Of a stretch of DNA of 15,902 nucleotides, positions 1-6,446 are shown piece by piece (position 1 is the first letter of the stretch; each line of letters opens with the position of its first letter). A program made the translations under genes and the position numbers. This DNA is from Thermoplasmata archaeon (GTDB lineage Archaea > Thermoplasmatota > Thermoplasmata > Lutacidiplasmatales > UBA184). The notes under the pieces are model-generated. The model was given only the letters and a program-made list of their open reading frames with translations, was not told the origin of the DNA and did not search any database. The DNA is taken from the NCBI GenBank assembly GCA_030039135.1, contig JASHQN010000095.1, forward strand, positions 1 to 15,902, given 5' to 3'.

Positions 1-97
1 GTTCCGGTTCGACGAGATGGAGCGGGACTCGTTCAGCATGCTGAAAGCGGTGAAACGGAAGCTCGAGCAGGAGGACGCCGGTGCCGCCGCCGCGTAA
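1..97 (+). CDS. C-terminal fragment of an unknown protein (truncated by window start)
   Basis: The reading frame that begins at base 2 is open from the window edge and ends at a TAA at 95-97. It gives the last 31 residues of a protein: a charged, helix-prone stretch (DEMERDSFSMLKAVKRKLEQ) and a GAAAA tail. The last codons overlap the start of the next small gene, whose Shine-Dalgarno (69-74) and GTG (81-83) lie inside this frame, so the two are probably cotranscribed with the ATP synthase genes that follow. The fragment is too short for me to assign a family. Confidence 0.6.
   Translation, partial: FRFDEMERDSFSMLKAVKRKLEQEDAGAAAA
69..74 (+). promoter_or_regulatory. Shine-Dalgarno site for the 41-residue membrane microprotein
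   Basis: AGGAGG stands 6 bases before the GTG at 81. This is a strong site inside the 3' end of the preceding gene, and it is the main reason to believe the short frame 81-206 is translated. Confidence 0.65.
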
Positions 98-206
98 CGC
101 CGCCGTCCGCCGGTTCGCCCAGATCCAGGCCGTGAGCCTGGCGATCAAGCTCGCCGCCCTCGCGGTGCTGCTCGTCGTCGTGGTGAAGTTCGCCGGGGGG
201 CTCTGA
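81..206 (+). CDS. 41-residue single-span membrane microprotein upstream of the ATP synthase genes
   Basis: A GTG-started frame of 41 residues. It has a basic N-terminus (PPPRNAAVRRF) and then one hydrophobic segment, about residues 17-38 (VSLAIKLAALAVLLVVVVKF), ending in AGGL. The charge pattern predicts a single membrane helix with the N-terminus in the cytoplasm. Start choice: a perfect AGGAGG lies 6 bases upstream, and the stop codon TGA (204-206) shares its A with the ATG of the subunit H gene (TGATG), which suggests translational coupling. I do not recognise a family. Position suggests an accessory or assembly role with the A-type ATP synthase membrane sector, but that is inference; it could also belong with the truncated gene upstream. 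Confidence 0.6.
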   Translation: MPPPRNAAVRRFAQIQAVSLAIKLAALAVLLVVVVKFAGGL

Positions 207-568
207 TGGCCGCCGGGTCGGTATCGACCGCGGAGTCCGCGGGATCGATCGAGGCACTGAAACGGGTCCGAGCCGCCGAGACCGAGACGGACGAGCGGGT
301 CCGAGCCGCGAAAGCCGCGGCGGAGGCGACGGTCCGCAGTCTGAGCGAGGAGGGCGCCGTGGCGGTCAGGGCCGCGCAGGCGGCCGCCGACGCCGCACGC
401 GCCGCCCAGCTGGAGCGCGCTCGCGCCGATGCCGACCGTGAGGCCGCGGCGATCGTCGCGGAGGGAGAGCAGGCCGCCGAGGTCGCTCTGCGGACGGAGG
501 GAAAGCGCCCCGCCGACCGTCGGCAAGAGATCCTCGCGACGGTCCTTTCCGGCTTCTGGACCGATTAG
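206..568 (+). CDS. ahaH: A-type ATP synthase subunit H (peripheral stalk, AhaH-like)
   Basis: A 120-residue, almost wholly helical protein rich in Ala, Glu and Arg. Residues of about 15-105 form one long coiled-coil with repeated A-x-x-A-R/E patterns and no membrane span or cysteine. In archaeal ATP synthases a subunit of this size and composition (H, also called G-like) pairs with subunit E in the peripheral stalks that link the stator to the A3B3 head. Identity rests mainly on composition, length and on lying directly before subunit I, the usual archaeal order. The ATG at 206 overlaps the TGA of the microprotein gene, and there is no strong Shine-Dalgarno of its own, so coupling is likely. 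Coiled-coil sequences are weak family markers, so homology by itself is not decisive. Confidence 0.75.
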   Translation: MAAGSVSTAESAGSIEALKRVRAAETETDERVRAAKAAAEATVRSLSEEGAVAVRAAQAAADAARAAQLERARADADREAAAIVAEGEQAAEVALRTEGKRPADRRQEILATVLSGFWTD

Positions 569-570
569 GT

Positions 571-576
571 AGGAGG
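571..576 (+). promoter_or_regulatory. Shine-Dalgarno site for subunit I
   Basis: AGGAGG lies 6 bases before the ATG at 583, just after the stop of subunit H (566-568). It supports 583 as the start over the in-frame ATG at codon 9. Confidence 0.7.
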
Positions 577-582
577 GCGCGG

Positions 583-2610
583 ATGGGAGTCCTGCGGCCG
601 GTCCGCATGTCGAAGGTCGGCATCATCGGGCTCCAGGACGACCAGGACCGCATCCTCGACCTGCTCCACGACCTTAGGATCGCCCAGATCGAACCGCTCT
701 CGAGTACCGCGCTCGCCGAGCTCGCCCCCGAGCGTGGCAGCGAGACCCAGCGGCGGATCGGCGACGAAGCCCTGCGCTTCCGCGGCCTCAAGGCCGCGCT
801 CCCCGCGGTCCCCACCGGGCCGCCGCGGGCGTTCGCCTCGCTCGGCGACGTGCTGCGCGCGGCGAACGACGTCTCGATCGACGCGGAGGTCGGAGGGCTG
901 AAGCGCGAGGACGACCGGCTCGCGACCGAGGAGCGGGCCGTCGACGACGAGATCGGGCTGCTCGAGCACCTCGCGTTCTATCCGGACCGGCTCGAGTATC
1001 TCCGGGCGAAGAGCTTCGTCTCCTTCTACGGCGAGGACCGGCCCGAGGCCCGCGCCGCACTCGCCGCCGCGCTCCCGCCGACGGCCGACGCCCAGTTCCT
1101 CGACGACCCGTCGGGCTCGGGAGGGTTCGTCGTGACCCTGCGGACGCAGAACGCCGACGTGCTCGCCCGGCTGGCGCAGACGGCCGGTGTCCGCCTGACC
1201 GCGGTCCCCGAGCTCTCGGGAACTCCCCGGCAGGAGGTCGAACTCGCGCGGACGCACCGGGCGGAGATCCTACGACGGCGGGTCGAGATCGCCGCGCGGC
1301 TCGGTGCGATCTCCCGAGACTGGTACGCCACCGTCGCGGCGATCGACGAGGCGCTCCAGATCGAGAACCGGAAGATCGAGGTGCTGTCGAAGGTCGGGGC
1401 CGGGTCCACGACGTTCGCGCTCGAGACGTGGGTGCCGAACCGGGACGTGCCCCGGCTGGATTCGATCCTGCGGACCGCGACCTCGGGACGCGTGTGCCTC
1501 TACAACGTGCCGACCGAGGAGGAGCCGCCGACCCTGATGGACAACCCGAAGGGGATCCGGCGGTTCGAGTTCTTCATCCGCTTCTACTCGCTCCCTCAGG
1601 CCGACGAGTGGGACCCGACGCTCGTCTTCGCGATCGTCTTCCCGCTCTTCTTCGGCCTGATGCTCGGCGACTGGGGCTACGGGCTGACGATCCTGTTGAT
1701 CTGCCTCTGGATGATCCGGGGGTTCCCCGGCGCGCAGCATCTCCCGAAGTTCGGCCGGAACTTCGTGAAACGGATCATGGGTCCCGAGGGGATGCGCCAG
1801 CTCGCGTACACGCTCCTACCCGGCTGCGCGCTCGCGATCGGTCTCGGGCTCTATTGGGACGAGTTCTTCGGCTATCCGCTCTTCCTGCACCTCTTCAGCT
1901 ACGTCGCGCCGAGCGACCTCAAGGCGAACCCCGGCTTCGTCGGCGTGCTGCTCCTCTTCGCCGGTTTCCTCGGCCTCGGGATGGTGACGCTCGGGTTCCT
2001 CTTCGGCCTCCTCAAGGAGTACTTCCACCACCACCCTCGCGGCGCGCTCGGTAAGGGCGGAGGGATCATGTTCGCGTGGGGGATCGCGTTCTTCGGCCTC
2101 TCCCTCATCCGGCCGAAGACGCTCGGCGCCCTCACCTCCGCGGGGATCTCGTTCGCGAGCCCGCTCTTCGACGGCTACTTCGTGCTCATGGTGGTCGGCC
2201 TCGCGCTCTTGCTCGGCGGGGAGGGGATCATGAACGGCTCGATGTCGATCATCGAGGTGATCAGCCACATCCTGTCCTACACGCGGCTCGTCGGCATCCT
2301 GCTCGCGAGCATCATCCTCGCGCTCGTCATCAACACGATCGGCGGCGGCCTGATCGGGGCCGGGGCGGTGGTCGGCATCGTCGCCGGCCTCGTCATCGTG
2401 GTCATCGGGCAATCGTTCAACGTCATCATCGGCGTCTTCGAGCCGGGGATCCAGGGGGCCCGGCTGATCTTCGTCGAGTACTTCTCGAAGTTCTACACGG
2501 GGAACGGCCGGCCGTTCCGCCCGTTCGGCGCGGCCCGGACCCACACTCAGTCGACGGTGACCGCCGACGGTCTCGCGCCGGGACCGCTCGTTCAGGCGCC
2601 GCCCCAGTAG
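583..2610 (+). CDS. atpI: A-type ATP synthase subunit I (stator membrane subunit a)
   Basis: 675 residues, the normal size for archaeal subunit I. The N-terminal half (about 1-335) is cytosolic and starts with the typical RPVRMSKVGIIG segment; it includes coiled-coil arms (about 105-130 and 215-270) and docks the peripheral stalks. The C-terminal half has about seven or eight membrane helices, from about residue 343 (DPTLVFAIVFPLFFGLMLGDWGYG) to 620. The essential half-channel arginine is visible as R568 in SHILSYTRL, with E558 nearby; the protein ends with VEYFSKFYTGNGRPFRPF, a conserved closing motif, followed by a short disordered tail. It carries ions past the proteolipid ring. It follows subunit H by 14 bases and is convergent with subunit C, 10 bases away. 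No truncation or frameshift is seen. Confidence 0.96.
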   Translation: MGVLRPVRMSKVGIIGLQDDQDRILDLLHDLRIAQIEPLSSTALAELAPERGSETQRRIGDEALRFRGLKAALPAVPTGPPRAFASLGDVLRAANDVSIDAEVGGLKREDDRLATEERAVDDEIGLLEHLAFYPDRLEYLRAKSFVSFYGEDRPEARAALAAALPPTADAQFLDDPSGSGGFVVTLRTQNADVLARLAQTAGVRLTAVPELSGTPRQEVELARTHRAEILRRRVEIAARLGAISRDWYATVAAIDEALQIENRKIEVLSKVGAGSTTFALETWVPNRDVPRLDSILRTATSGRVCLYNVPTEEEPPTLMDNPKGIRRFEFFIRFYSLPQADEWDPTLVFAIVFPLFFGLMLGDWGYGLTILLICLWMIRGFPGAQHLPKFGRNFVKRIMGPEGMRQLAYTLLPGCALAIGLGLYWDEFFGYPLFLHLFSYVAPSDLKANPGFVGVLLLFAGFLGLGMVTLGFLFGLLKEYFHHHPRGALGKGGGIMFAWGIAFFGLSLIRPKTLGALTSAGISFASPLFDGYFVLMVVGLALLLGGEGIMNGSMSIIEVISHILSYTRLVGILLASIILALVINTIGGGLIGAGAVVGIVAGLVIVVIGQSFNVIIGVFEPGIQGARLIFVEYFSKFYTGNGRPFRPFGAARTHTQSTVTADGLAPGPLVQAPPQ

Positions 2611-2620
2611 GCCCGAGCGG

Positions 2621-3697
2621 CTACAGGCGCGGGCAGATGAGGAGCGGCTCGAGCCGCTCGGCCGGGACGCCGTAGGCCTTGCCGAACGCGATGCGCCGTA
2701 GGTCCGATCGCTCGAGCTCGGCGAGCATGAGGTAGGTGAAGATCACGGCGAGCGAGAGCGGGTAGGTGCGCATCCGCTTGAGCTCGGCGACCGACCGCTC
2801 GCGGGTGAGCGCGACCTCGTAGCCGGTGAGGCTCTCGGTGGCACGGTACTCCTCCGTGCCCTCGGTGATCGCCGGGAAGCGGTCGGCGAGCCGCTCGGCG
2901 AGCTCGGGGACCGCTCGCGCCCCGTAGAGGTCGGGGACCTGGCCCGCACCGACCGTCCCGCCCTCGAACCAGCGCGACACGACCTCGTCGACGGGGAGCT
3001 CGGCCGCCTTCCCCTTGAGCAGGAAGAGCAGGTTCCGCACGTCGATCTCGCCCGCGACGAACTGCCGGACGACCCACTCGTCGCCCTGGAAGAACTTCGC
3101 GGTCTCGAGGACCCCCCGGTAGTACTCGCGATCGAGCGCGTGGACGACCGGGAAGATGTCGTGGGTCCGCTCGAACGCCTCGAGGAGGGGGAGGATCGTC
3201 CCGCCGTAGCCGTGCTTGACGAGCGCCTGCACGGTCGACTCGAGCGTCGGCTGCGAGAGGAGGATGCGGAAGTCGTCGAGCGTCATCACCCCCGCGTAAA
3301 GGCCCGCCGGGATCTCGCGGCTCGAGACGAGGTGCTCGTCCGTCTCGACGACGGTCCGGCCCTGGGCTTTCGCCGCGAGGATCAACTCGATGTTCTCCCG
3401 GTCCCAACGCGTGAGGTACGCGCCGACGACCGCTCGCCCCGCGAACGGCGTCGCCTCGTAGGCGTGGCGGTTGCGGCGGACGAACGTGCGGTTGAGCGCG
3501 ATCTCGAGGAGCGAGATCCCCTGGTAGGCTGCCCGCGCCTGTTGCACGTCGGCGCCGTACGGCGTCGATTCGAGCTGCTTGGCGACCTCGCTCGGGTCCT
3601 TCGCGCTCAAAAGCTGGGCGTAGGCGTCCTTGCCGAGGAACGAGGTGAACTCGGGCTTGAGCCGCCCGAGGGCGCTCGCGTACGCGGAGGCGGCCAC
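2621..3697 (-). CDS. atpC: A-type ATP synthase subunit C (vATP-synt AC39 family)
   Basis: 358 residues of the AC39/subunit C family, the funnel-shaped socket that couples the central stalk to the proteolipid ring. The N-terminal AYASALGRLKPEF start, the mid-protein RWDRENIELILAAKAQGR, the RNLLFLLKGKA segment and the RTYPLSLAVIFTYLMLAELERSDLRRIAFGKAYG ending region agree with the three-fold repeated helical bundle of this family (the last phrase is split here by function: the LMLAELERSDLRRIA part is the conserved C-terminal helix). Start: GTG at 3695-3697, preceded on the minus strand by AGGAGGT (3708-3714) with 10 bases of spacing; that site overlaps the stop codon of subunit E, 15 bases upstream. 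It is the last gene of the K-E-C unit. Confidence 0.93.
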   Translation of the reverse strand: MAASAYASALGRLKPEFTSFLGKDAYAQLLSAKDPSEVAKQLESTPYGADVQQARAAYQGISLLEIALNRTFVRRNRHAYEATPFAGRAVVGAYLTRWDRENIELILAAKAQGRTVVETDEHLVSSREIPAGLYAGVMTLDDFRILLSQPTLESTVQALVKHGYGGTILPLLEAFERTHDIFPVVHALDREYYRGVLETAKFFQGDEWVVRQFVAGEIDVRNLLFLLKGKAAELPVDEVVSRWFEGGTVGAGQVPDLYGARAVPELAERLADRFPAITEGTEEYRATESLTGYEVALTRERSVAELKRMRTYPLSLAVIFTYLMLAELERSDLRRIAFGKAYGVPAERLEPLLICPRL

Positions 3698-3707
3698 GGA
3701 ACGCGCG

Positions 3708-3714
3708 ACCTCCT
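3708..3714 (-). promoter_or_regulatory. Shine-Dalgarno site for subunit C
   Basis: The minus strand reads AGGAGGT, a full-length match to the anti-Shine-Dalgarno, 10 bases before the GTG start of subunit C and overlapping the TAG stop of subunit E (3713-3715). It justifies the GTG start. Confidence 0.65.
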
Positions 3715-4264
3715 AGGCGAGGAGTCCTCGGACCGCGTCCTCACGCAGCCGCAGGAGCTCGTCGAACGTGAGGTTCAGCCGTCGGCTCGAGTCCGCGCTC
3801 TCCGCTAGGATCCCGCCGAGCGCGGGGATCGGGGTCGGGTCGAACGACTTGCCCGCGACCTTGGCGAGCCTCCCCGCGTCCTCCGCGCGGCCCTGGATGC
3901 GGATCGGCTTCCCGAGCTCCTCCGTCGCCGTGGCGACCATGCGTCGCAGCACGTTCGTGTACTCGGGGGTCTCGGCGAACTCGGCGAGGAGCGTTCGCGT
4001 CTCGCGCAGGGCTTCTTCCAGCCGTCGCTCCCGCGCCTCGTAGAGGAGCTTACGCGCCTTCAGCTTCGCCGCGGCGATGCGCTGCGCCCGATCGCGAGCG
4101 GCCTCCGCGTCCGCGGCCTGGCGCGACCGTTCCTCGATCGCGCGGATCTCCCGATCGCGCTCCGCCGCGATCCGGTCGGCTTCGGCCTTGGCCGCGTCGA
4201 CGGTCGCGCGGACCTGGGCCTCGGCGCGGGAGCGGATCTCCTCGATGAGGCTCTCGAGGCTCAT
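3713..4264 (-). CDS. atpE: A-type ATP synthase subunit E (peripheral stalk)
   Basis: 183 residues, typical for subunit E. The N-terminal part, about residues 1-90, is a long charged coiled-coil (SLESLIEEIRSRAEAQV onward, with repeated A-x-x-x-A/E/R heptads); the C-terminal part, about 95-183, is the globular domain that contacts the catalytic head, with the LGGILAESADSSRRLNLTFD segment that is conserved in the family (here NLTFDELLRLRED). It pairs with subunit H to form the peripheral stalk. The ATG at 4262-4264 follows the stop of subunit K by 13 bases with only a weak Shine-Dalgarno, so translation probably depends on coupling to K. Confidence 0.93.
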   Translation of the reverse strand: MSLESLIEEIRSRAEAQVRATVDAAKAEADRIAAERDREIRAIEERSRQAADAEAARDRAQRIAAAKLKARKLLYEARERRLEEALRETRTLLAEFAETPEYTNVLRRMVATATEELGKPIRIQGRAEDAGRLAKVAGKSFDPTPIPALGGILAESADSSRRLNLTFDELLRLREDAVRGLLA

Positions 4265-4277
4265 ACCGAGGGCCGGC

Positions 4278-4508
4278 CTAGATGACGTTCAGGAGCAGGA
4301 TGATCCCGAGCACGAAGCCGATGATCCAGAGCGTCTCAGGAATCACGAAGAAGAACAGGACCTGACCGAACTTCTCGGGCTTCTCCGCGATGATGCCCAT
4401 ACCGGCGGCGCCGATCCCGGACTGCGCCATCCCGGTTCCGATCAACCCGCCGGCGATCGCGATGCCGGCCCCGATCGCTTCCGCCGCGGCGACCGTGTCA
4501 CTGACCAT
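4278..4508 (-). CDS. atpK: A-type ATP synthase subunit K (proteolipid c-ring subunit)
   Basis: 76 residues forming one hairpin of two membrane helices. Helix 1 is about residues 8-40, glycine-rich (GAGIAIAGGLIGTG). The polar loop is AEKPEKFGQ (41-49). Helix 2 is about 50-75 with the ion-carrying carboxylate E58 in the VIPETLWI motif. It is a single-hairpin (8 kDa-type) proteolipid, with one carboxylate per hairpin. Helix 1 has a glutamine (Q29), and helix 2 has threonine next to the glutamate (E58-T59); this Q plus E-T/S set is what known Na+-binding rings carry, so the coupling ion is uncertain. First gene of the K-E-C unit, with its own TATA box (4540-4546). Confidence 0.95.
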   Translation of the reverse strand: MVSDTVAAAEAIGAGIAIAGGLIGTGMAQSGIGAAGMGIIAEKPEKFGQVLFFFVIPETLWIIGFVLGIILLLNVI

Positions 4509-4533
4509 AGGTAAACCCGGGCGGCCGAGAAAG

Positions 4534-4552
4534 GTCGGGTATATAACCCGAC
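4534..4552 (-). promoter_or_regulatory. TATA promoter of the atpK-E-C unit, inside an inverted repeat
   Basis: The minus strand reads TTATATA over 4540-4546, centred about 35 bases before the ATG of subunit K, so transcription should start some 8-10 bases before the gene. The box is the loop of a perfect 7-base inverted repeat: GTCGGGT at 4534-4540 and ACCCGAC at 4546-4552. It is the clearest TATA box in the window. The flanking arms could be a regulator site; the sequence alone does not show that. Confidence 0.75.
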
Positions 4553-4619
4553 CCGGGCCCGGGACTCACGTTCGCGGCGTGGGCCGCCGGCCGGGTCCGT
4601 TCGGACGCGGAGGACGCGC

Positions 4620-5114
4620 CTAGCCCTCGGCGTCGGGCGCGCCGGCAAGGTCCCGATCGTCCTCGTCTCGGGTGGCCCGAGCCGCTTCGGCTCGAGCGAC
4701 GAGCGCGATCGCCCCGACCCACGCGACCCCTCCGCAGAGGTAGGCGAGCGCGCAGACGATGCACAGGGCGTGGATGAGCCCGAGCTCGACGTAGAGGAAG
4801 TAGAGCGAGACGGCCACGCCGGCCGTCGTGACGGCCAAGAGCACGTAGGCCCGCACGCGATCGTTCGGCCGACGCTCGGCGAGCGCCGCGAGCGCGATGA
4901 TCACGATGAATCCGCCGATCCCCCAGAGGTAGTCCTGGACCCCGAACGTCGTCGTGAGGCCGCTACGGTCGACCGCGGAGCACGAGAAGAACGAGTTGAT
5001 CTGGCAGACGCCGCGCAGTGCCACATCGAGGTACTCGGCCGCCGCGAACAGCGAGACGATCAGGCCGAGTCCGCTCGCGAAGTAGACGACCGAGCGAAGC
5101 GTACGGGTCTTCAT
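4620..5114 (-). CDS. VKOR-family membrane oxidoreductase (disulfide formation)
   Basis: 164 residues with four membrane helices (about 8-28, 61-80, 86-108 and 112-139). It shows the VKOR pattern: loop cysteines C37 and C45 with serine S51 six residues on, the same spacing as C43/C51/S57 of human VKOR, and a CIVC (C118-C121) active site at the start of the last helix. In prokaryotes such proteins pass electrons from a thioredoxin-like partner to quinone, doing the job of DsbB. The partner is probably the DUF929-type protein encoded just upstream (gap of 9 bases, same strand). The ATG at 5112-5114 has no clear Shine-Dalgarno. The C-terminal 25 residues are acidic and probably cytosolic. I am sure of the family, less of the partner. 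Confidence 0.92.
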   Translation of the reverse strand: MKTRTLRSVVYFASGLGLIVSLFAAAEYLDVALRGVCQINSFFSCSAVDRSGLTTTFGVQDYLWGIGGFIVIIALAALAERRPNDRVRAYVLLAVTTAGVAVSLYFLYVELGLIHALCIVCALAYLCGGVAWVGAIALVARAEAARATRDEDDRDLAGAPDAEG

Positions 5115-5123
5115 GGTTGGCGA

Positions 5124-6359
5124 TCAGGAGATCTGGCCGAGGTCGGTGTTCACCAGGCTCTGCATCGACGACGTCCACTGATAGTTCCCCGGGTTCTTGA
5201 GACCGGGGTTCGCGGTCAAGAACGCCGCGACGGTCGAGAAGCCATCGCTCTTGACGATGAACGCGGTGATCCAGGCGGCCTGGCTCTGGACCACCGACCA
5301 GGGCGTCCCAGACTCGTCGAGCACGCTACTCGCGACCGCGTTGTATCCACCGTTGGCCTGGTCGGCCCAAGTGCTCAGGTCGTTGGGATCGATGATCGAG
5401 GTGCCGGCGTGGATGTACTGGCCGTTGATCACGACGAACGGGATAGAGCCGCCCGAGTAGGCGGACACGTACGCCTGCTGGATGCAGTTCGAGGTCCCCG
5501 GGAACGTCCCCGCGACCCCCGAGCTGAGGGTCCAGAGGTACTCCGAGACTTGGAAGGCCACCGCGGGTGAGCTCACCGAGGCCGAGCCGAGGACCACCTC
5601 CGGGGTACTGGGGTAGACGTCCCCCGGATTGGAGTAGTAGAAACTCGTGCCCGGAATACCGTTGGTACCGCCGTTGAAGCCGGTCTGAAACTCGGTGAGG
5701 GCCTTCCACAACGCCCAGCTGCTCGCGGAACAGTACGGGCACCAGGTCGCCCCGTAGAAGTAGAAGACCGGCGAGCCCCCTTCCTGCCACGGCGAGACGC
5801 TGGCTTTGGACCAGCCGGCGGGCTCGCTCGCGAGGGAGGGCGGGAGGTACGGGCACCCGAGGACGTAGCTGGATATCCCGACGACCCCCGCGACGACGAG
5901 CCCGAGGATGATCCCTACGATCAGCGTCGTCCGGAAGAGCGGGGTCCACCGCTTCTCTTGGGTGCGGAAAAGTCCGAAGAACAGCACGAACGCCGCGCCG
6001 GCCAGTGCGATCAGTAGGTAGGGGAACGCCGGGACGAGGACCCCGACGGGGGAGGGGGCTAGGTAGGCGAGGAGCGCCCAGAGGCCGAAGATCGGCACGA
6101 GGAGGTAGCCGACCCGGGGAAGCGTCCACCTTCGCTCGCGGACTCCTTCGTCCTTCCGCGCGGGCCGCGTCGGTTCCGATTCGCGGCGCCCTTCCTTCGA
6201 GCGGTGCCGATGGTAGAGGGCGCGGAGCGCTCGCCCCTCGTCGCGCACCGAGGCCTCGGGGTGGAAGCCGACCTTCGGGTCGGCGGCGATTCGGTCCCAG
6301 TCCCAGCCTTTCGACCGGAGCTGCTCGACGCGGTCCCAGTCCACCATCGACCCGAACAC
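5124..6359 (-). CDS. Membrane-anchored thioredoxin-like protein, DUF929 type
   Basis: 411 residues from the chosen GTG. Layout: a charged cytosolic head (1-80) beginning MVDWDRVEQLRSKGWDWDRI; three hydrophobic spans (about 84-101, 107-131, 144-167); then an extracytoplasmic thioredoxin-like domain (about 185-411). The odd number of spans and the basic flanks place that domain outside. It has a CPYC active site (C207, C210) after FYFYGATW, and a probable cis-proline loop SIPFVVING (P307). Two further cysteines, C169 and C292, could form a structural bond. The domain resembles archaeal DUF929 proteins; the likely role is oxidation of secreted proteins with the VKOR protein downstream. Start: GTG at 6357-6359 with AAGGAG (6367-6372) 7 bases upstream, better placed than the in-frame ATG at 6345-6347 or an ATG at 6411-6413. 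Confidence 0.85.
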   Translation of the reverse strand: MFGSMVDWDRVEQLRSKGWDWDRIAADPKVGFHPEASVRDEGRALRALYHRHRSKEGRRESEPTRPARKDEGVRERRWTLPRVGYLLVPIFGLWALLAYLAPSPVGVLVPAFPYLLIALAGAAFVLFFGLFRTQEKRWTPLFRTTLIVGIILGLVVAGVVGISSYVLGCPYLPPSLASEPAGWSKASVSPWQEGGSPVFYFYGATWCPYCSASSWALWKALTEFQTGFNGGTNGIPGTSFYYSNPGDVYPSTPEVVLGSASVSSPAVAFQVSEYLWTLSSGVAGTFPGTSNCIQQAYVSAYSGGSIPFVVINGQYIHAGTSIIDPNDLSTWADQANGGYNAVASSVLDESGTPWSVVQSQAAWITAFIVKSDGFSTVAAFLTANPGLKNPGNYQWTSSMQSLVNTDLGQIS

Positions 6360-6366
6360 GGCTTGA

Positions 6367-6372
6367 CTCCTT
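6367..6372 (-). promoter_or_regulatory. Shine-Dalgarno site deciding the start of the DUF929-type gene
   Basis: The minus strand reads AAGGAG here, 7 bases before GTG at 6357-6359. The ATG at 6345-6347 would be 19 bases away and the ATG at 6411-6413 lies upstream of the site. Confidence 0.6.
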
Positions 6373-6417
6373 TTCCTCTTTGCCGTGAGCCGCTCGCCGG
6401 CGGTCCCCACCATCGTG

Positions 6418-6425
6418 CTTTTACA
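6418..6425 (+). promoter_or_regulatory. TATA-like box for rnz-hutI
   Basis: CTTTTACA is centred about 26 bases before the ATG of rnz at 6447, the spacing expected if transcription starts at or next to the start codon (leaderless mRNA). It is the only AT-rich patch in the divergent gap of 87 bases. Read on the minus strand (TGTAAAAG) it lies about 60 bases before the DUF929-type gene and might serve that direction too. Confidence 0.55.
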
Positions 6426-6446
6426 CGCGGACCGGTGGCCCTCCCG

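Noticed and set aside
4553..4564. CCCGGGCCCGGG palindrome downstream of the VKOR gene as a terminator
   Set aside because: No T-tract follows, and such runs occur readily by chance in DNA this GC-rich; it may simply be spacer before the atpK promoter.
6204..6446. Upstream extension of rnz to 6204
   Set aside because: It overlaps the DUF929-type gene on the other strand, and the extra 81 residues precede the canonical RNase Z N-terminus MRLIFLGTAGS.
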